A stretch of DNA of 64,000 nucleotides, from contig NZ_CP108381.1 of assembly GCF_035956715.1 (NCBI RefSeq), positions 6,294,001 through 6,358,000 of the forward strand, given 5' to 3'. The position numbers and the translations under genes are program-made. Numbering within the stretch: position 1 is the stretch's first letter; each line of letters starts with the position of its first letter. This stretch comes from Nocardia sp. NBC_01329. Lineage in GTDB: Bacteria; Actinomycetota; Actinomycetes; Mycobacteriales; Mycobacteriaceae. Positions 16,361 to 25,238 of this stretch are shown piece after piece. Below the pieces are notes generated by a model. The model saw nothing but the letters and a program-made list of their open reading frames with translations. It was not told where the DNA came from and ran no database searches.

Positions 16361-16700
16361 TCCGAGCCCGGCAATCCGGACCGGCGAGCGGAGGACGTGT
16401 CCCGCGGAGACTCCATTCGGCCGGCCGCAGCAACGATCTTGTCGGTGCGATCGGCTACGTTCGAGCCCGCGCGGCCGGCATCCGGGGCCTCCAGCACCGA
16501 AAAGCGGCGGCATCCCTGGGTTGTCCGGGGGCGACCCGAGAGCTACTCGGGATCCAACCGACATCCGGGCTCAGTCGATGGGCCACGGTCGGCCCGTCAG
16601 ATCCGGCCGCGCATCCGCACGCGGGGTCCGATGCGCCACGCAGCGCTGGGCCCGGCTTCCTCGCGCGTGACCCGGATCTCGCGGGGCACGCCCTCCCTGA
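16361..16700. other. Convergent intergenic region without a recognised gene
   Basis: These 340 bp separate the stop codons of the FAD oxidoreductase and kshB. No coding frame, RNA gene or strong terminator was recognised. Confidence 0.5.
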
Positions 16701-17756
16701 TCAGAACTGGATGCGCAGGTGGTCGGTGACCGGGCGAGCCTGGCAGCCCAGGATGTAACCGTTCTCGATGTCCTCGGGGTCGAGGATCTCGGCGTTCTCC
16801 ATCTCGACCTTGCCCTCGAGTACGGTGCAGGCGCAGGAGCCGCACTCGCCTTCCTGGCACGAGTAGGGCACATCGAGGCCCTTGTCCAGCATGATGTCGA
16901 CCAGCGTCCGCTTACGCGGCCAGCTCAGATTGTGGGTCTCGCCGTCGAGTTCGACCTCCACCGTGGCCGCGCGGGCGGCCTCCTCGTCGGAGATATCGAC
17001 CGGGGCCGCGTCGGCGAACGGGTCGCCGGCCAGCGAATTGAAGATCTCGGCGTGGGTGCGGTTGCGCGGCACACCCAGTTGGGCGAGTGTGTCGTGCACC
17101 CCGTCCATGAAGGGCTTCGGGCCGCACATGAAGGCCGCGTATTCGGTGTAGGGCCGCAGCAGTTCGGCCAGCGCGGTCACGGTCGGCAGGCCCTGCAGGG
17201 CCTCCAGCCAGTGCACCACCACCAGCCGTTGCGGGTTCTTTTCGGCCAGTTCGCGCAGTTCGGTCGCGAAGATCACCGATTCGGCGTCGCGGTTGGCGTA
17301 GAAGAGCACGATCTTGGCGCTGCCCCGCTCCAGCGCGGATTTGAGGATGGACATCACCGGGGTGATACCGCTGCCCGCGGCGCAGAGCAGCAGGTCCTCG
17401 TCGAGAGTTTTCGGGGTGAAGATGCCCGACGGCGGCAGTACCTCGAGCTGGTCGCCCGGTTTGATGTTGTCGCAGAGCCAGTTGGAGCCGTAACCGTCCC
17501 GGGTCCGCTTCACGGTGACCTTGGGCAGATCGTCGGTGAAGGGCGAGCTCGCCAGCGAATAGCAGCGTGCCACCGATCCGGTGCGGTCGCTGGGGATGCG
17601 CAGGGTGAGGAACTGGCCGGGCTGGTACGCGAACTTCTCCCGCGCCTGCTCGGGGACCTCGAAGACCAGCGAGCTCGCGTCGGTGGTTTCCGCGATGACC
17701 TGGGCGACCCGCAATACGACGGATCGTGAGCCATGGGGCACTTCGACGGTGGTCAT
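16701..17756 (-). CDS. kshB: 3-ketosteroid 9-alpha-hydroxylase reductase component
   Basis: The 351-residue protein has a FAD domain (RCYSLASSPFTDD), a NAD domain (LLCAAGSGITPVMSILKSAL) and a C-terminal plant-type 2Fe-2S domain (YSCQEGECGSCACTV with a fourth Cys in YILGCQARP). This is the domain order and length of KshB, which passes electrons from NADH to the Rieske oxygenase KshA. A kshA gene lies at 30461. A perfect KstR consensus site sits 50 bp upstream, so the gene is probably derepressed by steroid CoA thioesters. A related phenylacetyl-CoA-type reductase is a less likely alternative. Confidence 0.88.
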   Translation of the reverse strand: MTTVEVPHGSRSVVLRVAQVIAETTDASSLVFEVPEQAREKFAYQPGQFLTLRIPSDRTGSVARCYSLASSPFTDDLPKVTVKRTRDGYGSNWLCDNIKPGDQLEVLPPSGIFTPKTLDEDLLLCAAGSGITPVMSILKSALERGSAKIVLFYANRDAESVIFATELRELAEKNPQRLVVVHWLEALQGLPTVTALAELLRPYTEYAAFMCGPKPFMDGVHDTLAQLGVPRNRTHAEIFNSLAGDPFADAAPVDISDEEAARAATVEVELDGETHNLSWPRKRTLVDIMLDKGLDVPYSCQEGECGSCACTVLEGKVEMENAEILDPEDIENGYILGCQARPVTDHLRIQF

Positions 17757-17805
17757 CTCGTCCTCTCGACACTGGTAGCCGGTGGCATCCGCGCCTCGGC
17801 AAAAC

Positions 17806-17819
17806 TAGAACGTGTTCTA
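17806..17819. promoter_or_regulatory. KstR operator upstream of kshB
   Basis: TAGAACGTGTTCTA fits the published KstR consensus TnnAACnnGTTnnA at every fixed position and is a perfect 14-bp palindrome. It lies 50 bp upstream of the kshB ATG and just beyond the 3' end of the TetR gene at 17822. Confidence 0.85.
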
Positions 17820-17821
17820 TT

Positions 17822-18472
17822 TTAGCCTATGCCGGCCGATTGTTGACGGACGAGCTGACCCTCCAGGCCGGCGACCAGTACGCCCACCCCGAAATCGTAG
17901 GAATACCGGCCACGCAGATCGGGCAGGTGTTCCATTGCGCGGGCCACTCGCTCCGGCATCACCACATCGGGCGGGGTGTCGAAGTTGCGCGGATTCACCC
18001 GCCGGCGGCCGAACAGGTAGGTGTGAATAGTCGCGTAACCGGCGAGAACGTTGCGATCGTCGAAGCCGGCCTCGTAGAGGATCTCCATGATCCCGGCGAT
18101 CAGGTCGAGCTGTTTGCCGAGCATCTGCTCGATGAGTACATCGCCCAGTCCGGGATGTCTGCGCAGCCGTTCGTCGATCTGGGCGAGTAGATCGACCAGC
18201 CGGTCCTGCCAGGGGCCCGATTCGGGGGGCGGTTTGCGCACCCCGGTCAGCGCGGCGCTCGCCACCAGGTCCAACAGCTCCCGTTTATCGGCGACGTAGT
18301 AGTACGGCGCCATCGGAGAGACGCCGAGTTCGCGTGAGAGCCGCCGCATGGACAACTTCTCCACCCCGTCGGCTCGCACGACACGAAGTGCCGCCTCCAC
18401 GATCTCGGTCTCGGAGAGGGTGCTGCCGTTGCCGCCCCCGCCCCCACTCGCCTGCATCCGCACGACTCCCAT
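17822..18472 (-). CDS. TetR family transcriptional regulator
   Basis: The start chosen is the ATG at 18472, preceded by GAGGTGG; a GTG two codons earlier is also open. The TetR_N domain spans ~20-70 (LSETEIVEAALRVVRADGVE, KLSMRRLSRELGVSPMAPYY). A long helical C-terminal domain of the TetR_C_11-like type follows. The HTH does not resemble that of MftR, the regulator often found next to mftA. It is divergent from the mycofactocin genes and lies just upstream of kshB on the same strand, so either could be its target. Confidence 0.85.
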   Translation of the reverse strand: MGVVRMQASGGGGGNGSTLSETEIVEAALRVVRADGVEKLSMRRLSRELGVSPMAPYYYVADKRELLDLVASAALTGVRKPPPESGPWQDRLVDLLAQIDERLRRHPGLGDVLIEQMLGKQLDLIAGIMEILYEAGFDDRNVLAGYATIHTYLFGRRRVNPRNFDTPPDVVMPERVARAMEHLPDLRGRYSYDFGVGVLVAGLEGQLVRQQSAGIG

Positions 18473-18747
18473 TGCCACCTCTGCGCGTCGGGCGGCATCC
18501 GCCCGTCACGTTCTGTTCAGCTGCTTTGCCCCCGAAGTGTAGAGGTCGCGGTAGGGCGCGAGCGCGGACATCACCGTAAAACTGTTCCATTTTGTCAGTG
18601 GATGACGTTATGGTGTGACGGTGGTCGCAGCGTGCGACCGCGGCGCCGGCACTGTGCCAGGGCTCACCGGCGGTATCCCCAGCGGTGCCGCTGCGGCGGT
18701 TCGCCACGGCATCGAGCCGGCGCAGGTACCGACCTGTGGAGGCAGCC

Positions 18748-18897
18748 ATGGCCGACAACCGTTCCTTCGGACAGACCGAAACCGATCACCGCGGCCCGAT
18801 CGGGACCGTCGACACCCACGCCGCCGAAGAAGCGCCCGTGATCGAGGAATCCCTGATCGAAGAGGTGTCCATCGACGGTATGTGCGGCGTCTACTGA
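18748..18897 (+). CDS. mftA: Mycofactocin precursor peptide
   Basis: The 49-residue peptide starts at ATG 18748, six bases after GTGGAGG. It ends IDGMCGVY, the invariant C-terminal core of MftA, whose Val-Tyr dipeptide becomes the redox cofactor premycofactocin. The acidic leader (APVIEESLIEEVS) is the region bound by the MftB chaperone. The gene is intact and is followed 17 bp later by the MftB-MftC frame. The leader is longer and more charged than in some homologues, but nothing essential is missing. Confidence 0.95.
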   Translation: MADNRSFGQTETDHRGPIGTVDTHAAEEAPVIEESLIEEVSIDGMCGVY

Positions 18898-18914
18898 TCG
18901 GCGGGAGCCAACTT

Positions 18915-20423
18915 ATGCTCGACCTGGAAACGCGCTGGCAGTTGCATCCCAGAGTGGCGCTGCGCCCCGAACCCTTCGGGGCGCTGCTCTACCACTTCGG
19001 GACCCGCAAACTGTCGTTCCTGAAGAATCCGCGGATCGTCGAGATCGTGCGTTCCCTGCCCGGGCACACCTCGGCCCGCGCGGCTATCCGGGCCGCCGGG
19101 ATCGAGGACTCGGCCGCCGATCCGTACGTCCGGGCACTGGCGGATCTGGCCGATTCGCAGATGATCCAGCACGCGCCGGCGGAAGCGGTGCCCGGCGAGC
19201 CCGCGCCCTTCACCGGAGTGGGCCCGGCCGACCCGGCGGTACGCCTGGTGGACCGTTTCGAATCGGGCCTGGCCGCTCCGATTTGCCTCACCTGGGAACT
19301 CACCTACGCGTGCAATCTCTCGTGTGTGCACTGCCTGTCCTCGTCCGGGAGGCGCGATCCCGGAGAACTCAGCACCGAACAATGCAAGGCGCTGATCGAC
19401 GAATTCCAGCGGATGCAGGTGTTCTACGTGAACATCGGTGGTGGTGAACCCACCGTGCGCCCGGATTTCTGGGAACTGGTCGATTACGCGACCTCGCATC
19501 AGGTCGGCGTGAAATTCTCCACCAACGGCGTACGGATCACTCCCGAGGTCGCGCAGCGGCTCGCCGCCAGCGATTACGTAGATGTGCAGATTTCGCTGGA
19601 CGGTGCCGATGCCGAGGTGAACGACGCGGTCCGCGGAGCGGGTAGCTACGCCACCGCGATACGGGCGCTGGAGAATCTCGCGAACGCCGGATTCCGCGAT
19701 GCGAAATTATCCGTGGTGGCGACCCGGCACAATATCGATCAGCTCGACCAATTCAAGGAGATCGCCGATCGGTACGGCGCAACCCTGCGGCTCACCCGGC
19801 TCCGGCCGTCGGGCCGCGGCGCCGACGTATGGGACGAATTGCATCCGCTTCCGGAACAGCAGCGCACGCTATACGAGTGGCTGGTCCGCAACGGCGACGG
19901 TGTACTCACCGGGGATTCGTTCTTCCACCTCTCCGCCTACGGTCAGGCCCTGCCGGGACTGAACATGTGCGGGGCGGGCCGGGTCGTGTGCCTGGTCGAT
20001 CCATTGGGTGACGTCTACGCCTGCCCATTCGCGATCCACGAGAAATTCCATGCCGGAAACGTGGTCACCGACGGCGGTTTCGCCACGGTGTGGCGGGAAT
20101 CGGCGCTCTTCGAGGAGCTGCGGGAGCCCAGCGGTGGTGGGGCCTGCGCCTCGTGCGCCCATTACGACTCCTGCCGTGGCGGCTGTATGGCGGCGAAGTT
20201 CTTCACCGGACTGCCCGCCGACGGCCCCGATCCGGAATGCGTCCAGGGCTACGGGGAAGCGGCGTTGGCCGCCACCGGACGGGTGATCCCGCGTCCGGCG
20301 GTGGACCATTCCCGCAAGAGCGCCCCTCGCCGGTCGCGTTCGGGCGGCGGTCCGATTCCGCTGACGTTGCTGCCGCCGTCGCGGCCGCCGGCGCGCGCGT
20401 GTGACGAGAGTCCGCTCGTGTGA
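18915..20423 (+). CDS. mftC: Fused MftB chaperone and MftC radical SAM maturase
   Basis: One uninterrupted 502-codon frame covers two proteins that are usually separate. Residues 1-~90 match MftB, the PqqD-like peptide-binding chaperone (WQLHPRVALRPEPFGALLYH, GTRKLSFLKNP). Residues ~108-502 match MftC, the radical SAM enzyme that decarboxylates the MftA C-terminal Tyr and crosslinks it to Val. The SAM-cluster CxxxCxxC is at Cys133, Cys137 and Cys140 (TYACNLSCVHC). SPASM-domain cysteines follow (LNMCGAGRVVC and ACASCAHYDSCRGGCM). No stop codon or frame change occurs in the linker (AEAVPGEPAPFTGVGPADP). In-frame GTG codons there could allow internal initiation of MftC. Confidence 0.93.
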   Translation: MLDLETRWQLHPRVALRPEPFGALLYHFGTRKLSFLKNPRIVEIVRSLPGHTSARAAIRAAGIEDSAADPYVRALADLADSQMIQHAPAEAVPGEPAPFTGVGPADPAVRLVDRFESGLAAPICLTWELTYACNLSCVHCLSSSGRRDPGELSTEQCKALIDEFQRMQVFYVNIGGGEPTVRPDFWELVDYATSHQVGVKFSTNGVRITPEVAQRLAASDYVDVQISLDGADAEVNDAVRGAGSYATAIRALENLANAGFRDAKLSVVATRHNIDQLDQFKEIADRYGATLRLTRLRPSGRGADVWDELHPLPEQQRTLYEWLVRNGDGVLTGDSFFHLSAYGQALPGLNMCGAGRVVCLVDPLGDVYACPFAIHEKFHAGNVVTDGGFATVWRESALFEELREPSGGGACASCAHYDSCRGGCMAAKFFTGLPADGPDPECVQGYGEAALAATGRVIPRPAVDHSRKSAPRRSRSGGGPIPLTLLPPSRPPARACDESPLV

Positions 20424-20615
20424 GGAGTTTCCGGAAACCGCTCGGAGCAGCGATAGCCAGGCCGTTGCTCCGGGCGGTTTTCCATACCAGCGCAACGACG
20501 CCGGTGACCTCTTTCATGTCCGCGCACCCGGTCGTTCCGGTAATTTCTTCCGGTCGAAACACTTTTTCCCGGACTGCTGATGTCTCGTATCGAATCGACA
20601 GTTACCATCCGTGGA
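20424..20615. other. Gap between mftC and mftF where mftD and mftE are usually found
   Basis: Only ~190 bp lie between the MftBC stop and MftF. No segment resembles MftD (an LldD-type flavoprotein, ~390 residues) or MftE (a creatininase-like peptidase, ~240 residues). The frames present are short and not family-like. Confidence 0.75.
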
Positions 20616-22016
20616 ATGCGCAATGATCGCCTGCCCGACGGATTCGGGGTGCGGATCGACCCACGGGTACGCGCATACTCGGGGGGTCGAATCCTTATCG
20701 GAGGTTCACCTGCCCGGTTGCTGCGTCTGGCTCCCGAGGCGGCCCAAATGATCGGCGACGGCTATCTCGAGGTGAACAGCCCGCAATCGGCGGTGGTTGC
20801 CAGACGGCTACTGGATTCGGGGGTGGCAAATCCGCGGCCGCGGCTGTTGCCGTCGCCGGAGGACGTGACGATCATCGTCCCGCTGCACAACAATCCGGTC
20901 GGCCTGGATCGGCTGCTGGCCGCGCTGCGCGGTCATACCGTGATCGTCGTGGACGACGGTTCCGATGACGAGGTGCGGATCGCCGACGAGCACACCGGCC
21001 GCTGCCGGGTGCGAGTATTGCGCCACGAACGCAGCCGTGGCCCGGCCGCGGCCCGCAACACCGGGCTGCGCGCCGCGACAACCCAGTTCGTGGCCTTCCT
21101 CGATTCCGATGTGGTACCGCGCAGCGGCTGGCTCGAAGTGATGCTCGGCCATTTCAGCGATCCCCAGGTCGCGTTGGTGGCGCCGCGGATCGTGGCGCTG
21201 GACCCGGAGTCCAATACGCTGGCGCGCTACGAGCACACCCGCTCCTCATTGGACCTGGGCCGGCGCGAATCGGCGGTGCAATCGCGCGGGGTGGTCTCGT
21301 ATGTACCCAGTGCGGCTCTGCTGGTGCGCCGCTCGGTACTGGAGGCCGAGGATGGATTCGACGAAACCATGCAGGTCGCCGAAGATGTGGACCTGTGCTG
21401 GCGACTCGAACGTTCGGGCTGGCGGGCACGTTACGAACCGGCCGCCCATGTGGCCCACGATCACCGGGTCTCGTTCCGGGACTGGTTCCGGCGCAAAGTG
21501 TTCTACGGCACCGGTGCCGCCCCACTCAGCGACCGGCACGCGGGAATGGTTTCGCCGCTGCAGGTCCCGAAATGGACAGCGGCGGCGGTGCTGCTGCTGG
21601 CGACCCGCACTCGATGGGGTGCGCTGGGCGCTGGGCTCACCCTGCTGCTGCCGCTGCGCCGATTGCGGCGCGCCTTCGCCGGGGTGGACAACCCCACCGG
21701 TGTCGCGGCGATCTACGTGGCGCGCGGTTTCTTCGCCGGCCTGTGGCGTATCGCCTCGGCCATCTGCCGCCACTACTGGCCGATAACGTTGGCCGCCATG
21801 CTGTTCTCCCGCCGGATCAGGCAGATAGCGCTATCGCTGGCGGTGGCCGAGGGCGCCGTCGACTGGTACACCCACCGGGAATCGGGCGGGCTGGATCCGC
21901 TGCGCTATATCGCATTCCGGCGGGTCGACGATATCGGCTACGGCACCGGCCTGTGGCTGGGCGCCTACCGGGCCGGGAGCCTCGGGGCCCTGAAGCCGAC
22001 CGCTCCACCGCAGTAG
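20616..22016 (+). CDS. mftF: Mycofactocin glycosyltransferase
   Basis: The preferred start is the ATG of MRNDRLPDGFGVRIDP, which matches MftF N-termini; an in-frame ATG at 20580 would add 12 residues. The protein has an N-terminal premycofactocin-binding-type region (ILIGGSPARLLRLAPEA) and a GT2 domain (VTIIVPLHNN, VVDDGSDDEV, and DSD in VAFLDSDVVPRSGW). AEDVDLCWRLERSGW follows, then C-terminal hydrophobic helices. Known MftF adds beta-1,4-linked glucose units to premycofactocin. Stop to mftG start is 17 bp. Confidence 0.92.
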   Translation: MRNDRLPDGFGVRIDPRVRAYSGGRILIGGSPARLLRLAPEAAQMIGDGYLEVNSPQSAVVARRLLDSGVANPRPRLLPSPEDVTIIVPLHNNPVGLDRLLAALRGHTVIVVDDGSDDEVRIADEHTGRCRVRVLRHERSRGPAAARNTGLRAATTQFVAFLDSDVVPRSGWLEVMLGHFSDPQVALVAPRIVALDPESNTLARYEHTRSSLDLGRRESAVQSRGVVSYVPSAALLVRRSVLEAEDGFDETMQVAEDVDLCWRLERSGWRARYEPAAHVAHDHRVSFRDWFRRKVFYGTGAAPLSDRHAGMVSPLQVPKWTAAAVLLLATRTRWGALGAGLTLLLPLRRLRRAFAGVDNPTGVAAIYVARGFFAGLWRIASAICRHYWPITLAAMLFSRRIRQIALSLAVAEGAVDWYTHRESGGLDPLRYIAFRRVDDIGYGTGLWLGAYRAGSLGALKPTAPPQ

Positions 22017-22033
22017 CCGGAGTCGGTATCCGC

Positions 22034-23491
22034 ATGGTGCACACGCTGATCATCGGTTCCGGAACGGCCGGATGCGTACTGGCCGCCCGGCTCAGCGAGG
22101 ATCCGGGACATACCGTGCGGGTCGTCGAGGCGGGCAGCCATTGGGCCCACAGTGACGATTTCCCGCCGGAACTGGCCGACAGTGCCGAGCTGCCGCTCGG
22201 CGATCGGGCGTCCTGGTTGTGGCGGTACTCCGTGGCGCTCACGCCGGACCGGCCGGGCACCATCGTGCGCGGCCGCGGAATCGGCGGTTCCGGATCGGTG
22301 AACGGGTCCTATTTCATCCGGGCCGCGGCACGAGATTTCGCCGCGTGGAGCGGGGAGACCGGGAGCCGGTCGTGGGATTTCGGGGCGGCGCTACCGTATT
22401 TCCGCGCGCTGGAGAACGATCACGACTACGGGGACCACCCCGGGCACGGCCGGGCGGGGCCGGTTCCGGTGCGCCGGATCGTGCGGCCGACCCCGTTGAT
22501 ACAGGAGTTCGGGGCGGCCTGCCGGGACCTCGGGTTCGGTGAGGTCGCCGATTGGAACGCGCTGCCCGGTGGTCCCGAATCCGGTGTCGGCCCGGTCCCG
22601 TGCACGGTCGGGCCACCCGACGCGTCCGGGCGGCGGCACCGGATCGGACCCGCGCATTCCTATCTGCTGCCCGCGCTGTCGCGTCCGAATCTGACCGTGC
22701 AGGGGGACACCCTGGTGATCCGGCTGCGTTTCCAGGGCACCCGGGTGACGGGGGCCGATTGCCTGATCGATGGAAAGCCGGAGACGATCCGGGCCGAGCG
22801 GGTGGTGTTGTGCGCGGGCGCGATCGAATCGGCGGCCCTGCTGTTGCGTTCCGGAATCGGGCCGGGCGAGCAGTCGGCGGCATTGGGTATCCCGGTGGTC
22901 GCCGAGGTGCCGGTCGGTGGCTGGTTCACCGATCATCCGGAGATCGGGATCGACTATCGGCATCCGGCGCCCGCGGGCCGCTCCGTTCCGCTGGAATACG
23001 TCCTGGAGTTCGACGATATCGAGATCCGGCCCTATACGGTCGCGTTCATCCCGGGCGCGTATCGCATGGGCGTGACCCTGATGCGACCGACCAGCGCGGG
23101 CAGTATCCGGCTGACCACGGCCGATCCGCTGACCGCTCCCCGGATCGAGCACGGGTACCTCGAAACCGCCGACGACCGTACCCGGCTGCGCGATGCGGTG
23201 GAACTGGCCGGGCAGATCCTCGAATCCATGGCGGCCGAGCCGCTCGGAGCCGCCGGTCCGGTCTCGGACCGGTGGCTGCGGGACCGGCTCGGTACCTCGC
23301 AACACCTGGCGGGTACCTGCCGGATGGGCCGCGCCGGCGATCCGCGGGCGGTGGTCGATGACCGATTCCGGGTACACGGAGTGGCGGGGCTGTCGGTCGT
23401 GGATCTCTCGGTGGTTCCGGTCCCGCTGAGCCGGGGTCCGCAGGCAACGGTCGTGCTGCTGGCCGAGCGGGCGACCGCCGAACTGCGCTGA
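22034..23491 (+). CDS. mftG: Mycofactocin-associated GMC oxidoreductase
   Basis: The start ATG begins MVHTLIIGSGTAGCVLAARL, the GMC FAD fingerprint. IVRGRGIGGSGSVNGSYFIR and SHRIGPAHSYL-like segments follow. The C-terminal TSQHLAGTCRMG contains the catalytic His region and SRGPQATVVLLAER ends the FAD-binding domain. The 485-residue length is typical. MftG couples reoxidation of mycofactocinol to respiration in mycobacteria. It is the last gene of the cluster; about 900 bp without a clear gene follow. Confidence 0.92.
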   Translation: MVHTLIIGSGTAGCVLAARLSEDPGHTVRVVEAGSHWAHSDDFPPELADSAELPLGDRASWLWRYSVALTPDRPGTIVRGRGIGGSGSVNGSYFIRAAARDFAAWSGETGSRSWDFGAALPYFRALENDHDYGDHPGHGRAGPVPVRRIVRPTPLIQEFGAACRDLGFGEVADWNALPGGPESGVGPVPCTVGPPDASGRRHRIGPAHSYLLPALSRPNLTVQGDTLVIRLRFQGTRVTGADCLIDGKPETIRAERVVLCAGAIESAALLLRSGIGPGEQSAALGIPVVAEVPVGGWFTDHPEIGIDYRHPAPAGRSVPLEYVLEFDDIEIRPYTVAFIPGAYRMGVTLMRPTSAGSIRLTTADPLTAPRIEHGYLETADDRTRLRDAVELAGQILESMAAEPLGAAGPVSDRWLRDRLGTSQHLAGTCRMGRAGDPRAVVDDRFRVHGVAGLSVVDLSVVPVPLSRGPQATVVLLAERATAELR

Positions 23492-24129
23492 GCGCGCGGC
23501 GCCGAGATCCCGGAGGATCCGGTGCCGCTGTGCCGGAGGAATATTCGACACATGGAGTACTCTATGTCGCGCTAATCGGTGGCGAACCGCTCGCGAGCGC
23601 GCTCCGGCACCAGAAGACGCCCTCCGTTTCCCCACTGGCGCGCCTGTGGCCGGTGCGGTACTTTCCACCGGTGCGATTCGCCGGCCGGTCTTCCGGCCGC
23701 CCACAACGGACAGCCCGGATGTCGGCATCCGCCCGTTTGCGAATCGCCGGCACCGAGGTATAGCCGTCCGCTATCGGCATGCCCCAACCGCCTACGCCGG
23801 GGACAACCGGTGTGGTAGGTGAGCTGTATCGGTCGGGGATACAGCTCACCTGGGTCGCCCGGACGAAATATCAAGCGGCACGGCGCAATATTGCATCTCC
23901 ATTTTCGACACCCCGGGCCGATCTCCCGGCAATCGGATCGTGAGCTTGTACTCTGTTCCTTCGGGTGGCCCGCTGCGGCAACGTGATCCGGCCACCCGGG
24001 AATCCGCACCCGGCGCCGGACTCGGGGAAGGTACGGCGCCGGTGCGGAAGGTCCCAGCGAACCCTCCGCGACCACGGATCGGCGGCTGCGGTGGTGCGGA
24101 CCGTTCTGCCGATCACGTTGATGCCGAGG
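23492..24129. other. Intergenic region, degenerate sequence
   Basis: No convincing gene is seen between mftG and the ATPase remnant. Frames here are rich in Arg, Pro and Ser and lack family features. It could be decayed DNA continuous with the remnant at 24130-24340. Confidence 0.45.
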
Positions 24130-24340
24130 CTTTTTCGGGGGCCGCGCGTCGGCAGCGCTGCCCGGTCACAGAATTCTTGGACCAACCGGGATTTGCCGAC
24201 CTGGCGGCGGCCCCGAATGGCGACGGCCGTGCGACGGCCGATTCGGTGACGCGACGCAATCGGATTTCGAGCGCGTCCAGCTCGGATTCTTCTGTTCCGA
24301 TTCGGCAGATATCGGTTGCCAGGGCGCACGTGGGTTGGGC
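24130..24340 (-). pseudogene. Remnant of a P-loop ATPase gene (frameshifted)
   Basis: On the minus strand one frame reads ATDICRIGTEESELDALEIR and continues LRRVTESA. After a frame change, VAIRGRRQVGKSRLVQEFCD continues the same protein. GRRQVGKSRLV is the Walker A region typical of DUF234/AAA-type ATPases (RGRRQVGKS). The downstream sequence no longer resembles the family. Only the first ~60 codons remain in two frames, so this is a broken 5' fragment. Confidence 0.55.
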
Positions 24341-24389
24341 CCCGGATCAGGTACCGCGTGCTCAGGGGCGGGTTCAAGGAGCTTGTCCT

Positions 24390-25238
24390 TCACCGGCCGC
24401 CGATCCCGGACAGGGCGATCCCTCGAACGAACGCCTTCTGCGCGAGGGCGTAGATGAGCAACAGCGGTAGCAGGATCAGCATGGACGCTGCCATCAATAC
24501 CGGCCAATTCGAGACGTATTGGCCCTGCATCCACACCAGGCCGAGCGTGACAGTGGAAATATCCTGGCGTTGGATCATCACCAGGGGCCACAGGAAATCG
24601 TTCCAGACGTTGACCCAGGTGAGTACAGCCAGAACCATCACCGCGGGTTTGGCGTTCGGCAGGAGAACCCGCCGGTAGACCTGCCATGGTGAGCAACCAT
24701 CGATGATGGCGGCCTCTTCGAGTTCGATGGGCAGGGTGCGGAAGAACTGTCGCATCAGATAGGTGCCGAAGGCACTGCCGAACACACTGGGCACGATCAA
24801 CGCCCAGGGCGTATCCGTCCAGCCCAGAATCCGGATGAGGACGAACTGCGGCACGACGGTCACGGTCAGCGGGACCATCAGCGTGGCCAGATAGGCCACG
24901 AACAGGACGTCACGGCCGGGGAAGCGCAGCCGGGCGAACGCATAGCCGGCCAGTGAGCAGAAGAAGACCTGGCCCGCGGTGATACATCCGGCGTAGACGA
25001 TCGTATTGAGGAACATCCGGGCGAACGGCATCTCCGCGAAGACAGCGCGGTAGTTGGACCACTGTGGATTCCGCGGGATCAGGGTCGGTGTGGTGACTTC
25101 GGATTGTTTCTTCACCGAACCCGCCAGCGCCCACAGGATAGGCAGCAGCGCGCACCACGCCATCGCGATCAGCGCGAGGTAGAGCGCGCCGGCGCGGACG
25201 AAGGCGCGGGTCCGCCATCGGGCCGGTGCCGCCGTCAT
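24390..25238 (-). CDS. Sugar ABC transporter permease, MalG type
   Basis: The start is the ATG of MTAAPARWRTRAF, overlapping the stop of the preceding permease as ATGA. Six hydrophobic helices are visible. The EAA loop that contacts the ATPase is ELEEAAIIDGCSPWQVYRRV followed by LLP. The 282-residue length fits carbohydrate-uptake (CUT1) permeases. It is the third gene of a binding protein-MalF-MalG operon. No ATPase gene is present; actinobacteria often use a shared MsiK-type ATPase for such importers. Confidence 0.9.
   Translation of the reverse strand: MTAAPARWRTRAFVRAGALYLALIAMAWCALLPILWALAGSVKKQSEVTTPTLIPRNPQWSNYRAVFAEMPFARMFLNTIVYAGCITAGQVFFCSLAGYAFARLRFPGRDVLFVAYLATLMVPLTVTVVPQFVLIRILGWTDTPWALIVPSVFGSAFGTYLMRQFFRTLPIELEEAAIIDGCSPWQVYRRVLLPNAKPAVMVLAVLTWVNVWNDFLWPLVMIQRQDISTVTLGLVWMQGQYVSNWPVLMAASMLILLPLLLIYALAQKAFVRGIALSGIGGR

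Noticed and set aside
13724..16564. A 946-codon open frame on the minus strand opposite the MFS and FAD-oxidoreductase genes
   Set aside because: It is rich in Arg, His, Asp and Gly with no domain and lies exactly antisense to two well-supported genes; a high-GC shadow.
17822..18472. Considered as MftR, the mycofactocin regulator
   Set aside because: Its HTH and C-terminal domain do not match MftR sequences I know; only the position fits.
20424..20615. Search for an mftE or mftD remnant
   Set aside because: None of the frames shows the creatininase or LldD motifs; the gap is too short.
20681..20700. GGTCGAATCC-like tRNA T-arm string
   Set aside because: It is inside the MftF coding frame and no acceptor or anticodon stem can be formed around it.
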